Shown here one piece after another: positions 42,115 to 54,418 of a stretch of 64,000 bases of DNA. The notes under the pieces were generated by a model. The model did not search any database. It had not been told where the DNA came from and was given only the letters and a program-made list of their open reading frames with translations. Position 1 is the first letter of the stretch, and each line of letters begins with the position of its first letter. The stretch comes from Ctena decussata (lineage: Eukaryota; Mollusca; Bivalvia; Lucinida; Lucinidae), in NCBI GenBank assembly GCA_963989385.1, contig OZ022503.1, forward strand, positions 66,686,123 to 66,750,122. The letters run 5' to 3'. The translations under genes were made by a program, and so were the position numbers.

Positions 42115-44420
42115 ATGTCAGCAGTGAGTATTCCAATCAGCCTCCGCAGCTTAAAGAAAAAACGTAGAAGAAGAAGATCCTGATCTACAGAATACAACAT
42201 GTTTTTATATACTTTAATAACAAATAATAAACCCATAGTTACGAGCGTATTTCAAATAAAAAATGTATATTCACAGGCTTATATCAGAAAGAATAAGGCA
42301 ATGTAAAAGAATATAGACTAGTCAGTTTCTTTTATTATGAAAAATTTATTTATCTTAATGTTTTTTTTTTTCTTCATTTTTTAAGGTATGTGCATGAACA
42401 CGATAATAGCTGTTGCCCCATATTAGCCCCCCCCCCCCCCTCCCTCTCCCCCCTCAGTACGGGTTTATGACTAGCTTAGTCCTTAAAGACAAACCTTTTA
42501 TGTGAACTATAGATATAATAGCTGTCTAATAGGAGCGATTATTTGTGACACCACTCTCTGTACTAGGAAAAATGTGTCTTTATGGACATATGCTAGGAAA
42601 TAGAGGAACTGTTTATTCTATTTCATGTAATGAAATTGGCTCACCAGTGTTAAAGTAAAACATGTACATGTACCACCAAGGAATTTGAATTTGAAAGACA
42701 TAGACGTAGAATATGTTCCCGGGAATATCACCACAAAACGCTGCTAATAAATATCAATTCAAAAGTCACTTATTACTCAATAGTCAAACCGGTATAGGAA
42801 AAGATACTCCAGCCCGTTAAAGGCTTTATTTTCAGGCTTGTGCAAAATCCCGAGAAACCAATTACTTGGTTTAGTTACTATCTGAAAAATACAAATTGAT
42901 AATAATTCCCTCACTCCAGTATTTTGGACCGTACAGAATAATGCTACACTGGCATTCCCAACATTTCGCAAGGGCAACTAACCAGTAAATAGAAAATTGG
43001 AAGATAAACATTGGAAGTAAACATATAGACAAGTTTCTGCAGAACAGGTAAACACAACTGTTTCTCATGAATAATTTAGTGGGGGTAAAAAGGTCATCCC
43101 CCAGATAAACTATCAGAGAAACTGCAGCAGTAGAATGTGTAATAAAACCACCAACAATGTTGAAAAGCTGCTGCATGGAATGGTGTGCAAATAAATAGAA
43201 TATGGAAAAGAGAATTTCCTTGCACAGAATTCCATAATAGCCTCCATCCATGGAGATGAGAAACCTTGATCAAAGCTATTAAACGTTTAGATCCTGAAGC
43301 GGTTAAACCAACACAACTGGTTCTATGTGGTGCCGTTTTATGATTTAGTGGCTGCAAATCCTTTGTTTTAATTAAATAATGCACTCAAATCTTAATGATG
43401 CTGTGTAGAATGTTAGGAAATTATAGGTTTATCTGCAATTTGTTTACACTTTTTTACCCCCAGTCAATCAGCTGATTCCAAGTGCTGAGTAGCTGTGCTA
43501 TAAATAGAAGCTCAGAAAGTTGTCTATTCGAGCTCCTTACATTTTTATCGATAAACTACCCAAGGAAAAGTACACATAAACGCACTCCATAAACGCTACA
43601 AAAAACGTAATGCAACACATTCAGATAACTTGGATCGTGCTTGCACACAATATTTGGTCATAATCTGCACACTTTGTTGGTTTTGTCATGTCGCGGCTCA
43701 AATATACTCAGAGGCAAAATAAAGTTTACACTTTCTGCATGCCCATATGTTTTTTTTTTCTTCTTCTTTTGACTGTTTAGTTCTCAAATGCTGCGTGATA
43801 TATTTTAAATCAAAGTACAATAATGATGTAATTATAAAGTACTGAATGAAAGTACTGACAAGTGCCACTCTACGCACTTGCCGATTTTTCACTTATCTGG
43901 CGTGGACGATACTGGCAATGCGATTTCACTTTCACTTGGTATTTTATTTCACGGTCAGTGGCTTTTTAAACCTGTTTGAGTTTCAACACATGTTGGCAAA
44001 GGTCTCAGTAGCAAAAGGCAATCATGTCAGGATGGTCGCTCAAAGCAGTTTATGGCCGGATGAATGATCGCGTTTGTTCGTCTGTACTTCTGAGTATATT
44101 TCCCGTTTGGTGTCGGGGGTGGGATTCGGAATTAGACTTTATCAGTTTCGGAAACTTTATACCATTTTCCTATCAAATATACTTAAACCAGGTGCATGGT
44201 AATGATCTATGTTAAAATTATTTTTTTGCCTGCTTTTATGATCATGGTCGCTGGAAGAATTTCAGAAAACATAGAAATGTGCAGACCGCGATTCCTGAAT
44301 TTAAGAGAATGACTTGTCAGCCAAACATGTTAATTTCACATTTTACCTCATTAAATGTAAACACATAGATTAAATGGGCGACTTTTAGTATAAATCTGTG
44401 TTATTCAAAACTGAGAAATT
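42115..44420. other. GPCR intron 1, unassigned stretch
   Basis: AT-rich DNA. Two overlapping minus-strand open frames (43384-42871) are hydrophobic but match no family I know and lack convincing splice sites. C-tract at 42427-42440. Confidence 0.4.
43668..43700. repeat. Family A, solitary right terminus
   Basis: Only CACTTTGTTGGTTTTGTCATG..GCGGCTC is present; no left arm nearby. A truncated relic. Confidence 0.75.
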
Positions 44421-44424
44421 TCTA

Positions 44425-45110
44425 CACTGTAAAACATTTCCAAAGATTTTACGGTAGAATAACTGGTAACCAGCTGCCAGTCTAGTTCTCATTATTTTAC
44501 GCCCCGGGCGCCCTTGTGGAAATCTGCCGGAATTCTTTCGTGGAGTAGTGTAGAACAGAATAGGCGTTCTTTGGGTTATGTCCCAAGGCGGTACTTTCGT
44601 TGTGGTTGCATTTGTTTTATGTTCGGTGCTGTTTAATTTATTGTGTTCTCATTTTAACACTTCTATAATAAAAATAGAAAATAGGTAAAAATAATTGTTA
44701 AATGTTTTTCGTATAACTTGCTTAGTCTGTTGTAACCCTTCTGTTGGTCTAAATTATTTAGTTCAATAAAGACAGCTGAGTTGCCACCTATTTGGGAAAG
44801 AGCTGCTGACTCGGCTTATCACTTGTAATTTATTGCTTGTTGGGATGTCTTTGTCAATCTTTCCCTTTGATGTTGGGGATAGGGTTTGGGATCTGATTCA
44901 GTCAGTTCCTGAAGTGTAGTTACTCTTTAAATTTATATATTCCCTGAACACGTACTACAAAGGTATTTTCGAGTGCGGCCAGTTAACATAACCCTACCGT
45001 AACTTGATGTCCAACAATGTTCTACTGGCAGACGCCCGTAAATACAACGGTAATGATCTGGTAGCCAGTTGCCTGGTATTTAACCGTAAAATATACGTTT
45101 TTTTACAGTG
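44425..45110. mobile_element. 686-bp CACTG-ended element
   Basis: Left CACTGTAAAACATTT..TTTTACGGT..AACTGGTAACCAGCTGCCAG; right CTGGTAGCCAGTTGCC..AACCGTAAAAT..TTTTTTACAGTG. About 55-bp imperfect inverted ends. Same CACTGTAAAA tips as the insertion at 36738. Lacks coding capacity. In GPCR intron 1. Confidence 0.8.
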
Positions 45111-45257
45111 AATCGTCAACAGATGAAGTTACTTCGGACTTAGTAAAGAAATGCCCATAAAAGTTGCACCTCCTAACATTGCACTTAGAAACTTCATACA
45201 TTCCATGTCTCTTGAACGCACTAATAGAGATGTTCCAGATAAGAGTAACGTATAACG

Positions 45258-45368
45258 TTATTGGCTTGCGGTTTCGGCCCCAAGCCAGTATTCATGTCGT
45301 TTAGTGATACCGAGTTATTTTTAGAAGAAACGATACGTCACGCTCATTCGGAAAATACCAGGAGTGTT
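45258..45368 (+). repeat. Repeat N, copy N2 (left part; continues after 46124)
   Basis: TTGGCTTGCGGTTTCGGCCC ... GAAACGATACGTCACGCTC..GGAAAATACCAGGAGTGTT, then the hAT-like insertion, and the sequence resumes GGAGAGTTCGTTCTCAACT at 46125. Confidence 0.78.
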
Positions 45369-46124
45369 GGCATATACTAAAATATGGAGTGGAGTCAACC
45401 TATGGATTGGCGTGTTTTTTTTGAGTGGTATTTTTGGAGTGGAGATTTTGCGTGAACTTATCTGACTTAAAATGTCTGGACGAGAAACCTTGCCGCACCA
45501 TTTTCGGGCAATGACCAGTTGCAAAATGCAAAGGGGCATTTTCTGATTTATCTTCTGGACTAGCCAGATTATCTAAAATCACATAATAGCTTGCTTGAAA
45601 GCATAATACCATGAACCAAGCAAGGCCAGGCCAAGTATAGTTTTGGGAACAATAATTAAACATTATGGCCATACTGTATACATGTATTTATCCGAGTCAG
45701 CAGTATTAAGTTTTGGCAGTTTGAAATAGGTTTGCCGGCTGAACTTAAAAGGTACATAAATAATGTCAAATTCCTACCAAATCAAATTGTACCATCTGAC
45801 TGTTTGGAAAGAAGTATAAGAACTTACTTACTGGCTTACTAGCTGGCTGGTGTGGTGGGCTTACTTGATTACTGGGTATGTATTTCCGTTTACACAGCCG
45901 GCTTATTTGTACACTGACAATGGACTAATGAGCAATAGATCTGGTTTTAATTCCGATAGTCTCTGAGTCAAGGAGATGCCATCATTTAACATCCTGCGAC
46001 CTATCACCTGACTCCAAAAGAAACTCAAAAAAAAAAAAAAAAAAAAAAAAGAAAGAAAGGAGAAACACTCCACTCTAAGGCTCCACTGCAAAGGTAGACT
46101 CCACTCTATATTTTAGTATATGCC
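45369..46124. mobile_element. 756-bp hAT-like element with 8-bp duplication
   Basis: 28-bp inverted ends (GGCATATACTAAAATA...) with one mismatch, flanked by GGAGTGTT (45361-45368) and GGAGAGTT (46125-46132), seven of eight identical. It splits repeat N2; N1 at 28.7 kb shows the intact GGGAGAGTTC site. An 8-bp duplication is typical of hAT elements. The interior has an A-homopolymer (46028-46051) and no transposase. Confidence 0.85.
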
Positions 46125-46134
46125 GGAGAGTTCG

Positions 46135-47200
46135 TTCTCAACTATAAAAAAAATTGTACCTTCGCGTACGTCACAAAATACATACAATTTCGCCCGCTGC
46201 TTTGCCTCGATGCAATATTTTTTAGCCACATCCGACAACAGGTATACGATCGCCCACATGGTATTGGTCAGACTGCGCAAAATATCTGATAGGTACCTCT
46301 GTTGGTCGCATATGGCATAAAACAGGATTTTCCTATGAATCGCCAATATAGCATGTTTCAAGGGAGGTAATACTTATATAATTTGCAACAAGTCTTCGTT
46401 AAGTTTGTATTACTCAGTAGACTAATGTCTTAAAAAATAAAGATAATTTTTAACAACATGATAAATATACAAATTTGAACGCAAATAATTACACGCCTGA
46501 GTGACAGCCAGCAGAATACATATATTTTTGAAAGCTTGACGTATTACTGTATCATCACCTTTCACTAATAAAAATAAATAAATTTAATAAAAAAAAATTG
46601 ATGTACTAAATGGTTCAACATACACGTTAACTTCTATGCCGAATTACTGCGCCAACTTTCTCTATCATTTTATGGGCAAAAATAACCATGTTAATTCCTG
46701 TTACATGGAGTAGAAATATGATGAAACCTTAAGAGTTTAAGTCTATTTCCAATAATACATTAGGACGTGCTATTTTTCGCCTATTTGCGCATTGTCACAA
46801 AAACCGCACAACCAAAAACGTTAAGTATACGCCACCGACGGTGATAATGCCGCAGATGCAGGAACAGTTAAGTAATACACATGTAAATCTACCTAGTTTC
46901 TGCTAGTAGCAGGCGAAAGTAAAATATTGTCTGAATAGAAAATAAATCCGAGCAGCTCAGGCATCCATCATTATGATGCATGTTTGTCAAGAACCTGCCC
47001 ACATGCTTATGACGTATACAGTAGTAGAAGAAAACCAATAAACTATAATCAGCTTGACAGCACCGCATAACTCTATATTAGGCTACCTTTGCTAGTGTCG
47101 AGATTCCTTTATATGTGCACAGTTAGGCCTACTGGGCGCAGAAGCTAAATGTGACTGGCTGTCACGGCGTATTGATGTTCTGCATTCATGTTTTATTGTA
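46135..47200. other. GPCR intron 1, unassigned stretch
   Basis: AT-rich DNA with no recognised repeat copy or coding region. Confidence 0.5.
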
Positions 47201-47300
47201 ACACTCTCTAATGTTGCCTTTTTAACAAATGTACAGAGACATATTTACACGTGTCGACGATTTCCTTAGATGAACCTTAACTGGGCTGACGATGTTCATA

Positions 47301-47611
47301 TATACCAAACAAAAAAAAAAAAAAAAAAAAAGAAACGCACACAGTAATGTTTTGGTATTTTCTCGGGAATAACAGATATTTTAAAACAATAATGTTCAAT
47401 GTCACAGTCTTCAATAAGAGGCCATTGTCAGCGATTTCATTAATGCGTATTTTTATGCGTATGGAAGCTACAGATACTCATCTACGCCATGATGAAGTCT
47501 GAGCAAGATTTGAGCAGAACTACGGATTTTTAGACATTTTCTAATCATGCTATAAAAGGTTAATTAAATGGGAAATCTTACTATATGCGTTTCTTTTTTT
47601 TGTTTGGTATA
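47301..47611. mobile_element. 311-bp TA-flanked element inserted in repeat K2
   Basis: Begins TATACCAAAC, then an A-rich tract and GAAACGC; ends GCGTTTC, a T-tract and GTTTGGTATA. Flanked by TA on both sides. The K1 copy (at about 30270) reads straight through (GTTCATACATCCATGAAC), giving the empty site. TA duplication suggests a Tc1/mariner-type non-autonomous element. Confidence 0.88.
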
Positions 47612-48213
47612 TACATCCATGAACAACACGCATTCATGCAATGTTACGCGTAAGCGACGTCACGGATAATTCGATAAGTTGATTGGCCGACGTAACGTTT
47701 GATATACGTCATGTCATTGTGACGGCTGTTGAACGTCATTACCAAACACGTTGGTAAATAACTATTCTTCGTCCTTGCCTTGTTAAATTAGCCAGAACGT
47801 CACAAATAAGTAACATAATTGATGTGATAACATCGTATAAATATAAGAGATAAATTTCATTTTTCGGAAGTTCATGGAAATATGAACACAATGAGTTCTG
47901 TGCTTTATTGTTCCCAAAAGGTGTAAAGCAAGTTATTATCTCAAACAATAGCAGCATGCAAAATTTTCTTCTACTCACTGTCACTGGTGCTACTAAAATC
48001 AAAAATACAGTTCAGTGAATATAAATTTGTTGTCTTCTTTTGATGCGAAGTCCAGATGTGCCAAGATTCCATAGACATTGGTTTGAAACAGTCTTTCCTA
48101 AAATTTTGATTCAAACTAAATGTGACTTAGCAGCCATATAGAAAAGACTTGAAATAGGCCCATATAGTAATTTTCCTTGAGACATGCCTAACAGCCAAAA
48201 CGTTGGAAAACTG

Positions 48214-48287
48214 TGTGCGTGCGAGCGTGTGTGCGTGCGAGCGAGCGAGCGAGCGTGCGTGCGTGCGAGCGTGCGTGTGTGTGTGTT
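48214..48287 (+). repeat. GTGC/GAGC array in K2
   Basis: Mixed GTGC and GAGC tetranucleotides at the position of the GT array in K1. Confidence 0.95.
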
Positions 48288-49698
48288 TAAATATTTCCTC
48301 GATCTGATTTTCAAATAAATTCTACACTTGTTTTTACCTCACACCTGTAGATAATGCCGCCATTCAAGAAGTTAAGAAATCAAATACTTTGCTAAATAAA
48401 AATTAGCAACAGAAAATGCACTAACAATTGGGTTCACTTGAATAAACAACTCATGAAAATTTCACTGTCTTAGCTGGGCAAGCCTTCCTTTTAAAAGGAA
48501 ATTTTATTTACCGTATTGACGAAAACCAATACGGTAACTACCTAAACGATGACTACGGAGGCTTCAAAGTGATGTAAATGTGTGTGTATTTGACGCAGAC
48601 CTCTGCACTTGGAATAAAAACCATTTCGCCTCGCTATTATGTCCATACGTGCGGATTTTACCACGAGAACTTTATTTTCATTAATGTTCGCGGAGACAAA
48701 AATTCACGGTTTCGCAATTAAGGCATATTCAAGGGTATTAAAGCCCGTGTATTCCTTATGTTTTCGTATTATTCCTTCATAAATCATCGCGTTCGCGGGC
48801 ATTTAAGTATGCACTTTTCTGTTGGCCGCCAAAAAATGAAAATAAATAAAGTAAAAATTACTACACTCGAAAATTTTACCGTTACATTATTTGCCTAAAA
48901 ATCTGATAAGTTTTTGTCCGCTAGTCTCCTGGATACTGTTTTCAAACATTACTTTTTAATGTACCTGGTTCTTGTATGGTTTATCAGATTGAAGCTGTTT
49001 TTTCTATTTTTGAGAATCTAACCCCAAGGAAACATTTTAATCCGTTTTTAAACGCGAAAATAAGATTACGCAAAATTTTATGGAAACACAGCATTCAATA
49101 ACCCAGAAGCATGTTTTTCTTTTGTTTGTTTTTGATTTTTGGCGTGTGACATTAAACAAGTTTGATGTACGAGAGTACCCAGTTCGTGGCCTTAGGACTA
49201 GGTGGACGGGGCGGGGTGGGTTGGGGGGGGAGGGGGGGGGGGGGTGGGCAGGGCCGGGCGGATAAAAAATTAAAAGAAAATAATCTGACATTTAACTATA
49301 ATGGCCCTACAGGTGTTGGTCTGGAATCAGACCTTCGTATGTTTATTTATTATTATTATCATTAATAGTAGTAGTAATAGTGTTTGTTTAGTATTACCTT
49401 TTTAACCTGTAAAACCATTAGATTTCGTGAAATTAGTCCGTTTGTCCGCCTATCTGCCTGTGTGCATGGCTAAAACAATCTTACCTGCCTAGCTACTGTA
49501 CCTATTAACTTGGGTGCTTCCGAAGCCATGACAGGTTTCATTGTTCCCGCTGTTTGCACAAGGGACGAAAGTACGATCACTGTTTCATCTCAGCTTCCTC
49601 AGCGTCTACATAATGCCCAACCAACATTATCATATGCTATCCTATTCGAAGGCATGGAAACGCTAATAAATACCGATTTTCTTATATTTGTTCAGGAA

Positions 49699-49700
<2 letters not shown>

Positions 49701-49732
<32 letters not shown>
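49701..49732 (+). repeat. (GT)n microsatellite
   Basis: Uninterrupted GT array. Confidence 0.97.
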
Positions 49733-49735
<3 letters not shown>

Positions 49736-49899
49736 TGCATTGGTATAAAGGCTTTACTGCTCATAACTAGTATACACCCCATATAAGTACATGCTCTGCT
49801 GTTTACCGATTAACAACAATAACAAAAATAATTAAATAAATGAAATGAGTATAAAATTAAATATATCCAAATAAACTAAATACACTAAGTGCACACAGC

Positions 49900-49973
49900 G
49901 GATGGTCTGGTCTGACTGGATTCATTGTTCGCCTTTGATGCACGTGTCCCAGGTTTGACTCCCATATGTCCAA
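49900..49973 (+). repeat. tRNA-like sequence, probable SINE head or tRNA relic
   Basis: GGATGGTCTGGTCTGACTGG (A-box) and CAGGTTTGACTCCC (B-box), about 72 bp in all, followed by T-rich DNA. The acceptor stem pairs weakly; not a convincing tRNA gene. Confidence 0.4.
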
Positions 49974-50884
49974 TCATTTTTTTTTCAATCCAGTAAACAA
50001 GGAAGCCCGAACCCAGTGTACCCAATACCGAAACAAACGGTATCACGATGTCGGTCGGAAGTGTCGCAGATGCAGGTCATTGGTGGAGTCCGCTTTATCA
50101 AAAATGCAAAATTGTACATATGCACGCAAAACAGATTTTGAAAAATGTGTCTGTTATGGTTTCGTACCCATGAACTGTGGCCTGTTTAAATAAGTAAAGC
50201 AATTGACTTTTAGGCGCACCTTATATAATTGTATTGTCTACGCCTCGCTGAGAAAATATGCGCTTTAAGTTTTCTTCTCGACGCATCCGAGTACAATTTC
50301 ACTTTTGTTCCACATTTCACACGATTTCATCGGCCAAATAACGCGTATGTCAAAATTTAGCCAATAATATCAAAGATCAAGGAATTTTTAATCTGCGCTT
50401 TTCCTGTTGTACTGCCCTGTGTTAATACTAGCACTCTGTCAGATGTTAATTCAAATTGTTTCTCTTTGTAAATTTACAATAGAAATTTTATCGAATTTTT
50501 GGAATCATGCTCCGATACCCACGGCATCATAAATCTGTTACTATAGCAACTAATAATTCTAATTGATGTCAAAGTGACGTCATGTAGACGCCCGATGATT
50601 CTGACAAGGTACTAGGCATAACAGTTGGTAATTTCATAATATCTCTGACGTCACTGGTATAGGAGCATGGCAAACAGTGTCGCCATGCTCCACCAATTTT
50701 TACTGATATAACATACTAAAATTCTTTAAACAGGAACTTCAGATTTTTTTAAACAAACAAATATCCTAAATTCATTTAATTCTTTGTTAATTGTGTCCCA
50801 CATGCGAAATATTTGCTTCTGCGTATCCCACACAGTAGGCCTAATTCATTTTTCAAAAAGAGTTAATTTCAGTCATACACCCAT

Positions 50885-51985
50885 AAACTTCAACAAACAA
50901 GAGGGCCAAAATGTCCCTAAATCGCTCACCTGAGTTTAAGGTTGTAATTGTTAAAATTGTATGTGTTGGAGAAATTTAGCTAGTAGCCAGTAAATGACGA
51001 CTGCCTTGGAATTTTAGCTTCAAGGAAGTAACCTACATTCAACTGCCTTTTTTTTTTTTTTTAAATCAGTATGAGTTAAAGGACCTCTAGGCATCGCTGC
51101 ATACCATATTTCAAGCATCTGAACGCTGTTCTGAAAATTTTTTAAGTACATTTTATTTTCTAACTCAAAACCCCGCAACATGCCACAGAGCCATTTTGGA
51201 CCGTGAGACTGCCGTTGTGACAGACTTAATAGAGGTACACAAGGCAATGCTTCAAATCAAAATTCAAGCAGCTGAGCCTAGTTGCTCTGAGGAAGAAATT
51301 TTTGAATACTTATTCTATGTATTTCTGTGCTTCAAACCCAGGACCCCCTGAGGCAGGACCATTTTGGACCGTGGGTGTTGTTCCATTTGACCAAACCTGG
51401 TAAAGGACCACTAAGCAATGCTACATGCCAATATCAAGCATCCGAGCCAAGTGTTTCTGAAGAAGATTTTAACATTTTCCAGTGTATCTATGGTTCGTAC
51501 CACTCCCTGGAGCGTGGCTATTTTAGATCCTGGGGCCACCAATTGAACAAACTTGATAAAGAACCACTAGGCAGTGCTACATATCGAATTTAAAGAATCT
51601 CAGCCTAGCATTTCTCGCGGAGAAGACTTTTAAGTTAATTTATTTTCGAACCCAAAACTACGTGCCGCAGGACTATTTTGAATCCATGCCTAAAACCAAA
51701 TTTCAAGTATCTCGGCCTAGGGGTTTTGCCGAAGAAGACATCTGAATAGTTTTGTATGTATTTCTATGGTCCAAGCCCAGAAACCCCTGAGGTAGACGCT
51801 GAGGTAGACAGACCCTGAGGTAGACCCATGGACCTCTGTTTGAGCAAACTTGACAAAGGATAACCCGGCAACGTTACATACCAAATTTCAAGAGTCTGAA
51901 CCCAGAGGTTCTGAAGAAGATTTTTAAATATTTTTCTATGTATTTATATTTTTCAAACCCAGGAACCCCTGGAGCGTGGCCACAA
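50885..51985 (+). repeat. Tandem repeat, about 160-170-bp units
   Basis: Starts CAAGAGGGCCAAAATGTCCC..ATCGCTCACCTGAG, then about six diverged units containing CACTAGGCAATGCTACATAC, ATTTCAAGCATCTGAGCC, TTCTGAAGAAGA and CCC(T)GAGGCAGGACCATTTTG. Open frames inside have no domain. Confidence 0.85.
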
Positions 51986-52264
51986 ATAAAAGAACCCACT
52001 TTGCTAATGTCGAGTCCGTTTGGCTTTAGTTCAATCTGCACACATCCGCAGTGTTGTCCGTGCATCTGTACCTTTGTTATCACGTTTCCCACACTGTAAT
52101 TCGGCTTTCTAAAAGTATTTATTTCGGTCCATACGCCCATTAAGTAAACCCACATAGCTTCTGCTAGCATGCCTGGTCTATTGGGCTTAAGTCCGGGATG
52201 AAAGACCGACATTATATGGCGATAATTTAGGTAATAATAATGACGGTGCATATATTTGTCAGTA

Positions 52265-52690
52265 AAACAGGTCGCGGTTGGCAACTTTTCGGGCAGGTGA
52301 CCATTAGTCAAGGACTGGATGTTGTGATGGGGGATGCCTAGTAGCTGAGATGCGCGACACCTGTCAGAAAGTGGTATAGGCGTGTATGTGGCGTAACCTA
52401 GGTCGCGGCGACCTACTTTCTAGAATGGTAGGGTGGATGACATGTAAGAGTTTGGTATAGTATTACACTTTTGGGATGCAAATGGACAGAGACAGAAATG
52501 TACTTACAGCCTGTCGGAAAAGGACATGTTCACCAGTGTTAAAATGAACTAGGTTGCGGCAACCTATATTTCGGGTATGTGACCTTTAGTTGTGCTTCAA
52601 ATGCTTAAACTCCATCACAGAAACCGATCTATCACTCGAGGTCACTTGTTCGGACACTGGAAGACCGCAGCGACCTAGTGAACTATGCAT
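52265..52690 (+). repeat. Degenerate tandem repeat with AGGTCGCGGCGACCT cores
   Basis: Four cores at about 52270 (AGGTCGCGGTTGGCAAC), 52403 (AGGTCGCGGCGACCT), 52550 (AGGTTGCGGCAACCT) and 52668 (GACCGCAGCGACCT), spaced 118-147 bp, each followed by similar T-rich flanks with a GTGACC motif. Confidence 0.65.
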
Positions 52691-52916
52691 AGTTTTCTCA
52701 CCATCTCCTTTGCATAGCAGACACTAGGCGCGTCAAAAAGAATCAAACTCCCTCAAAAATTCTACCGACTGAATACAGGAAAAAGGCCTATACTTCATTT
52801 GCTCCGGTTTCAGGTTGAGTACGTTACGGCGATTTACCCTTTTGGATAAACCACCTGCAGTGGTTGGTGTGTTTGGGATATAAAGGGGTTGAAAGGGAGA
52901 AGGTCGATATCATATG

Positions 52917-53151
52917 TGCTGCGACACGAGAAAAACAACGAAGTGGTTGTGCGCCCAGTGCAGACTCAGATCAGCCTGGGCATCCGCCCAGTCTGACCAG
53001 GGTATTCGCTGTCCGCATGGATGTAGCTTAGTCCCTTAGCTACCCTTTAAGCGTTTAGCGGAGGCGCTGATCAGACTGGATGGATGCCCAGGCTGATCTG
53101 AGTCTACGCTGAGCGCACAACCACATTGTTGGTTTTCTCGGGTCGCGGCTC
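52917..53151. repeat. Family A foldback MITE, copy A12
   Basis: Left end GTGCTGCGACACGAG, right end CTCGGGTCGCGGCTC; arms intact. Confidence 0.92.
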
Positions 53152-53154
53152 ATA

Positions 53155-54235
53155 TTTCAAAAGTCATGTTCACATACGCACAAACGGACGGACGCAGCAA
53201 CATCAAACAGATGTCTATGCCTCGCTCACAAATTCAGCTTGACATGAAATGAAACTATCACACGAACCGCTTTTACTTATTTGTTTTATACTTCTATGCT
53301 TCCGTAGTTTCATTTATCGGAAATAGCGTCAATAGCGTGAATAAGGTTATACGTAAACCTTATCTGGAACATCTCTAATAAGACTATTTATTCTGTTTAC
53401 GGAGAATAGGAAACTTTAGAGGGACAATCTGATTCTGAGAGATTTGCGAAAAACATAACTATTAGCTGCATTATGGAGAAAAAGGGAAGATATCGAAGAT
53501 AAAATCAAAGTTCTAATACTTCCAGAAGGTAACATAGTGCTAAAATTTTGTGTGGAGCGCGGAATCTGTACAGTAGATGTGTGAAATATAACCTTAGGGG
53601 ATAGTCGCCTTAACAACTACTGGAAAGATCACCCCTTCAAATTCAAAGCTACATGTGCTACATGACAGAAGATGAAGCCAGACTGGAAAAACAACGTAGA
53701 AATGCACCGACAGAATTCCCTGTGGCTTAGAATGGTGTCGACGTCATGTAAGTCATGTAAGGTGATATGATGTTAAAATTGTTTGTTATACTCATACTTC
53801 GATGTAAGGTGCATGGAGATACCGCAAAAAGATTTGAGCGACATTCATACCGTATAAATATTAATATTTACAGCTTATCGGTGCGGTAAAAGACCCTAAG
53901 GGCTCAGGAAGGTATAACAAGCACTCACAAATCCAAATTTTAATAAAACTCCACAAAACGACGTGAGCAACAGTTATACAACGAGATACGAATATCAGTC
54001 AACTGTTGACCTTCAACATGTTCAATACGGTATCGGAAAAGGTGTTTGAAAAGTGTCAGGAATCATGAAAACTGTAAATATGAAGTCCCTGAGGGTTGGA
54101 ATGTTAAGAGCATTAAAGTACGGGGAGACATTTGGTTCCTGGGAAATCTGAAGGCATCAGTTTAGACTACTTGGATTGCGGACACATTAAGCCACATTTC
54201 TGCGTGATGCAGCACCTTTTGTTTAAATCTTTATT
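53155..54235. other. GPCR intron 1, unassigned stretch next to exon 1
   Basis: No repeat or exon recognised. A hairpin-like TAAGGTTTACGTATAACC pair lies near 53342-53365. Confidence 0.45.
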
Positions 54236-54408
54236 TGCCAACAGCCAGATCCAGACGAGGCGGCTCATAATGAGCCGCCTCATCTGTATCTACACTGTTT
54301 GCCCTCTAGTCTTTGAATTCTCAATATAATATAGCTTGGACAAAAAAAAGGGAAGAAATTTTGCAGACGTAATTCTTTTGTCGTCTGCTCTGTTAGCGCT
54401 TTATGGGT
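54236..54408 (+). repeat. Family D hairpin element, copy D5, next to GPCR exon 1
   Basis: CAGATCCAGACGAGGCGGCTC / GAGCCGCCTCATCTGTATC hairpin, GCCCTCTAGTCTTTGAATTC and TTTTGTCGTCTGCTC..GCGCTTTATG. The element stops about 10 bases short of the GPCR exon 1 donor. Confidence 0.87.
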
Positions 54409-54418
54409 GAGTACTTAC

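Larger units (their letters stand above)
47203..48508 (+). repeat. Repeat K, copy K2
   Basis: Same sequence as K1 with a 311-bp insertion at 47301-47611 and a GTGC/GAGC-rich array (48214-48287) where K1 has GT. Confidence 0.85.
48510..50880. other. GPCR intron 1, mostly unassigned
   Basis: A short palindrome ACCGTATTG..CAATACGGT near 48512, a G-rich tract at 49216-49260, a GT array and a tRNA-like relic. No exon recognised. Confidence 0.45.

Noticed and set aside
42871..43384. Two overlapping hydrophobic minus-strand frames (126 and 96 codons) that resemble membrane segments
   Set aside because: No family motif, no consistent splice sites, and they lie in the large GPCR intron; composition alone explains the hydrophobicity. 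A protein search would decide.
49900..49973. Functional tRNA gene
   Set aside because: A- and B-boxes are present but the acceptor and anticodon stems do not pair convincingly; more like a SINE head.
51874..52360. Possible exon: minus-strand open frame of 145 codons, extendable to an acceptor-like CTTTCTGACAG at 52361
   Set aside because: It runs across two different tandem repeats (50885-51985 and the AGGTCGCGG repeat), has no ATG at its open end and no clear donor. RNA-seq support would reverse this.
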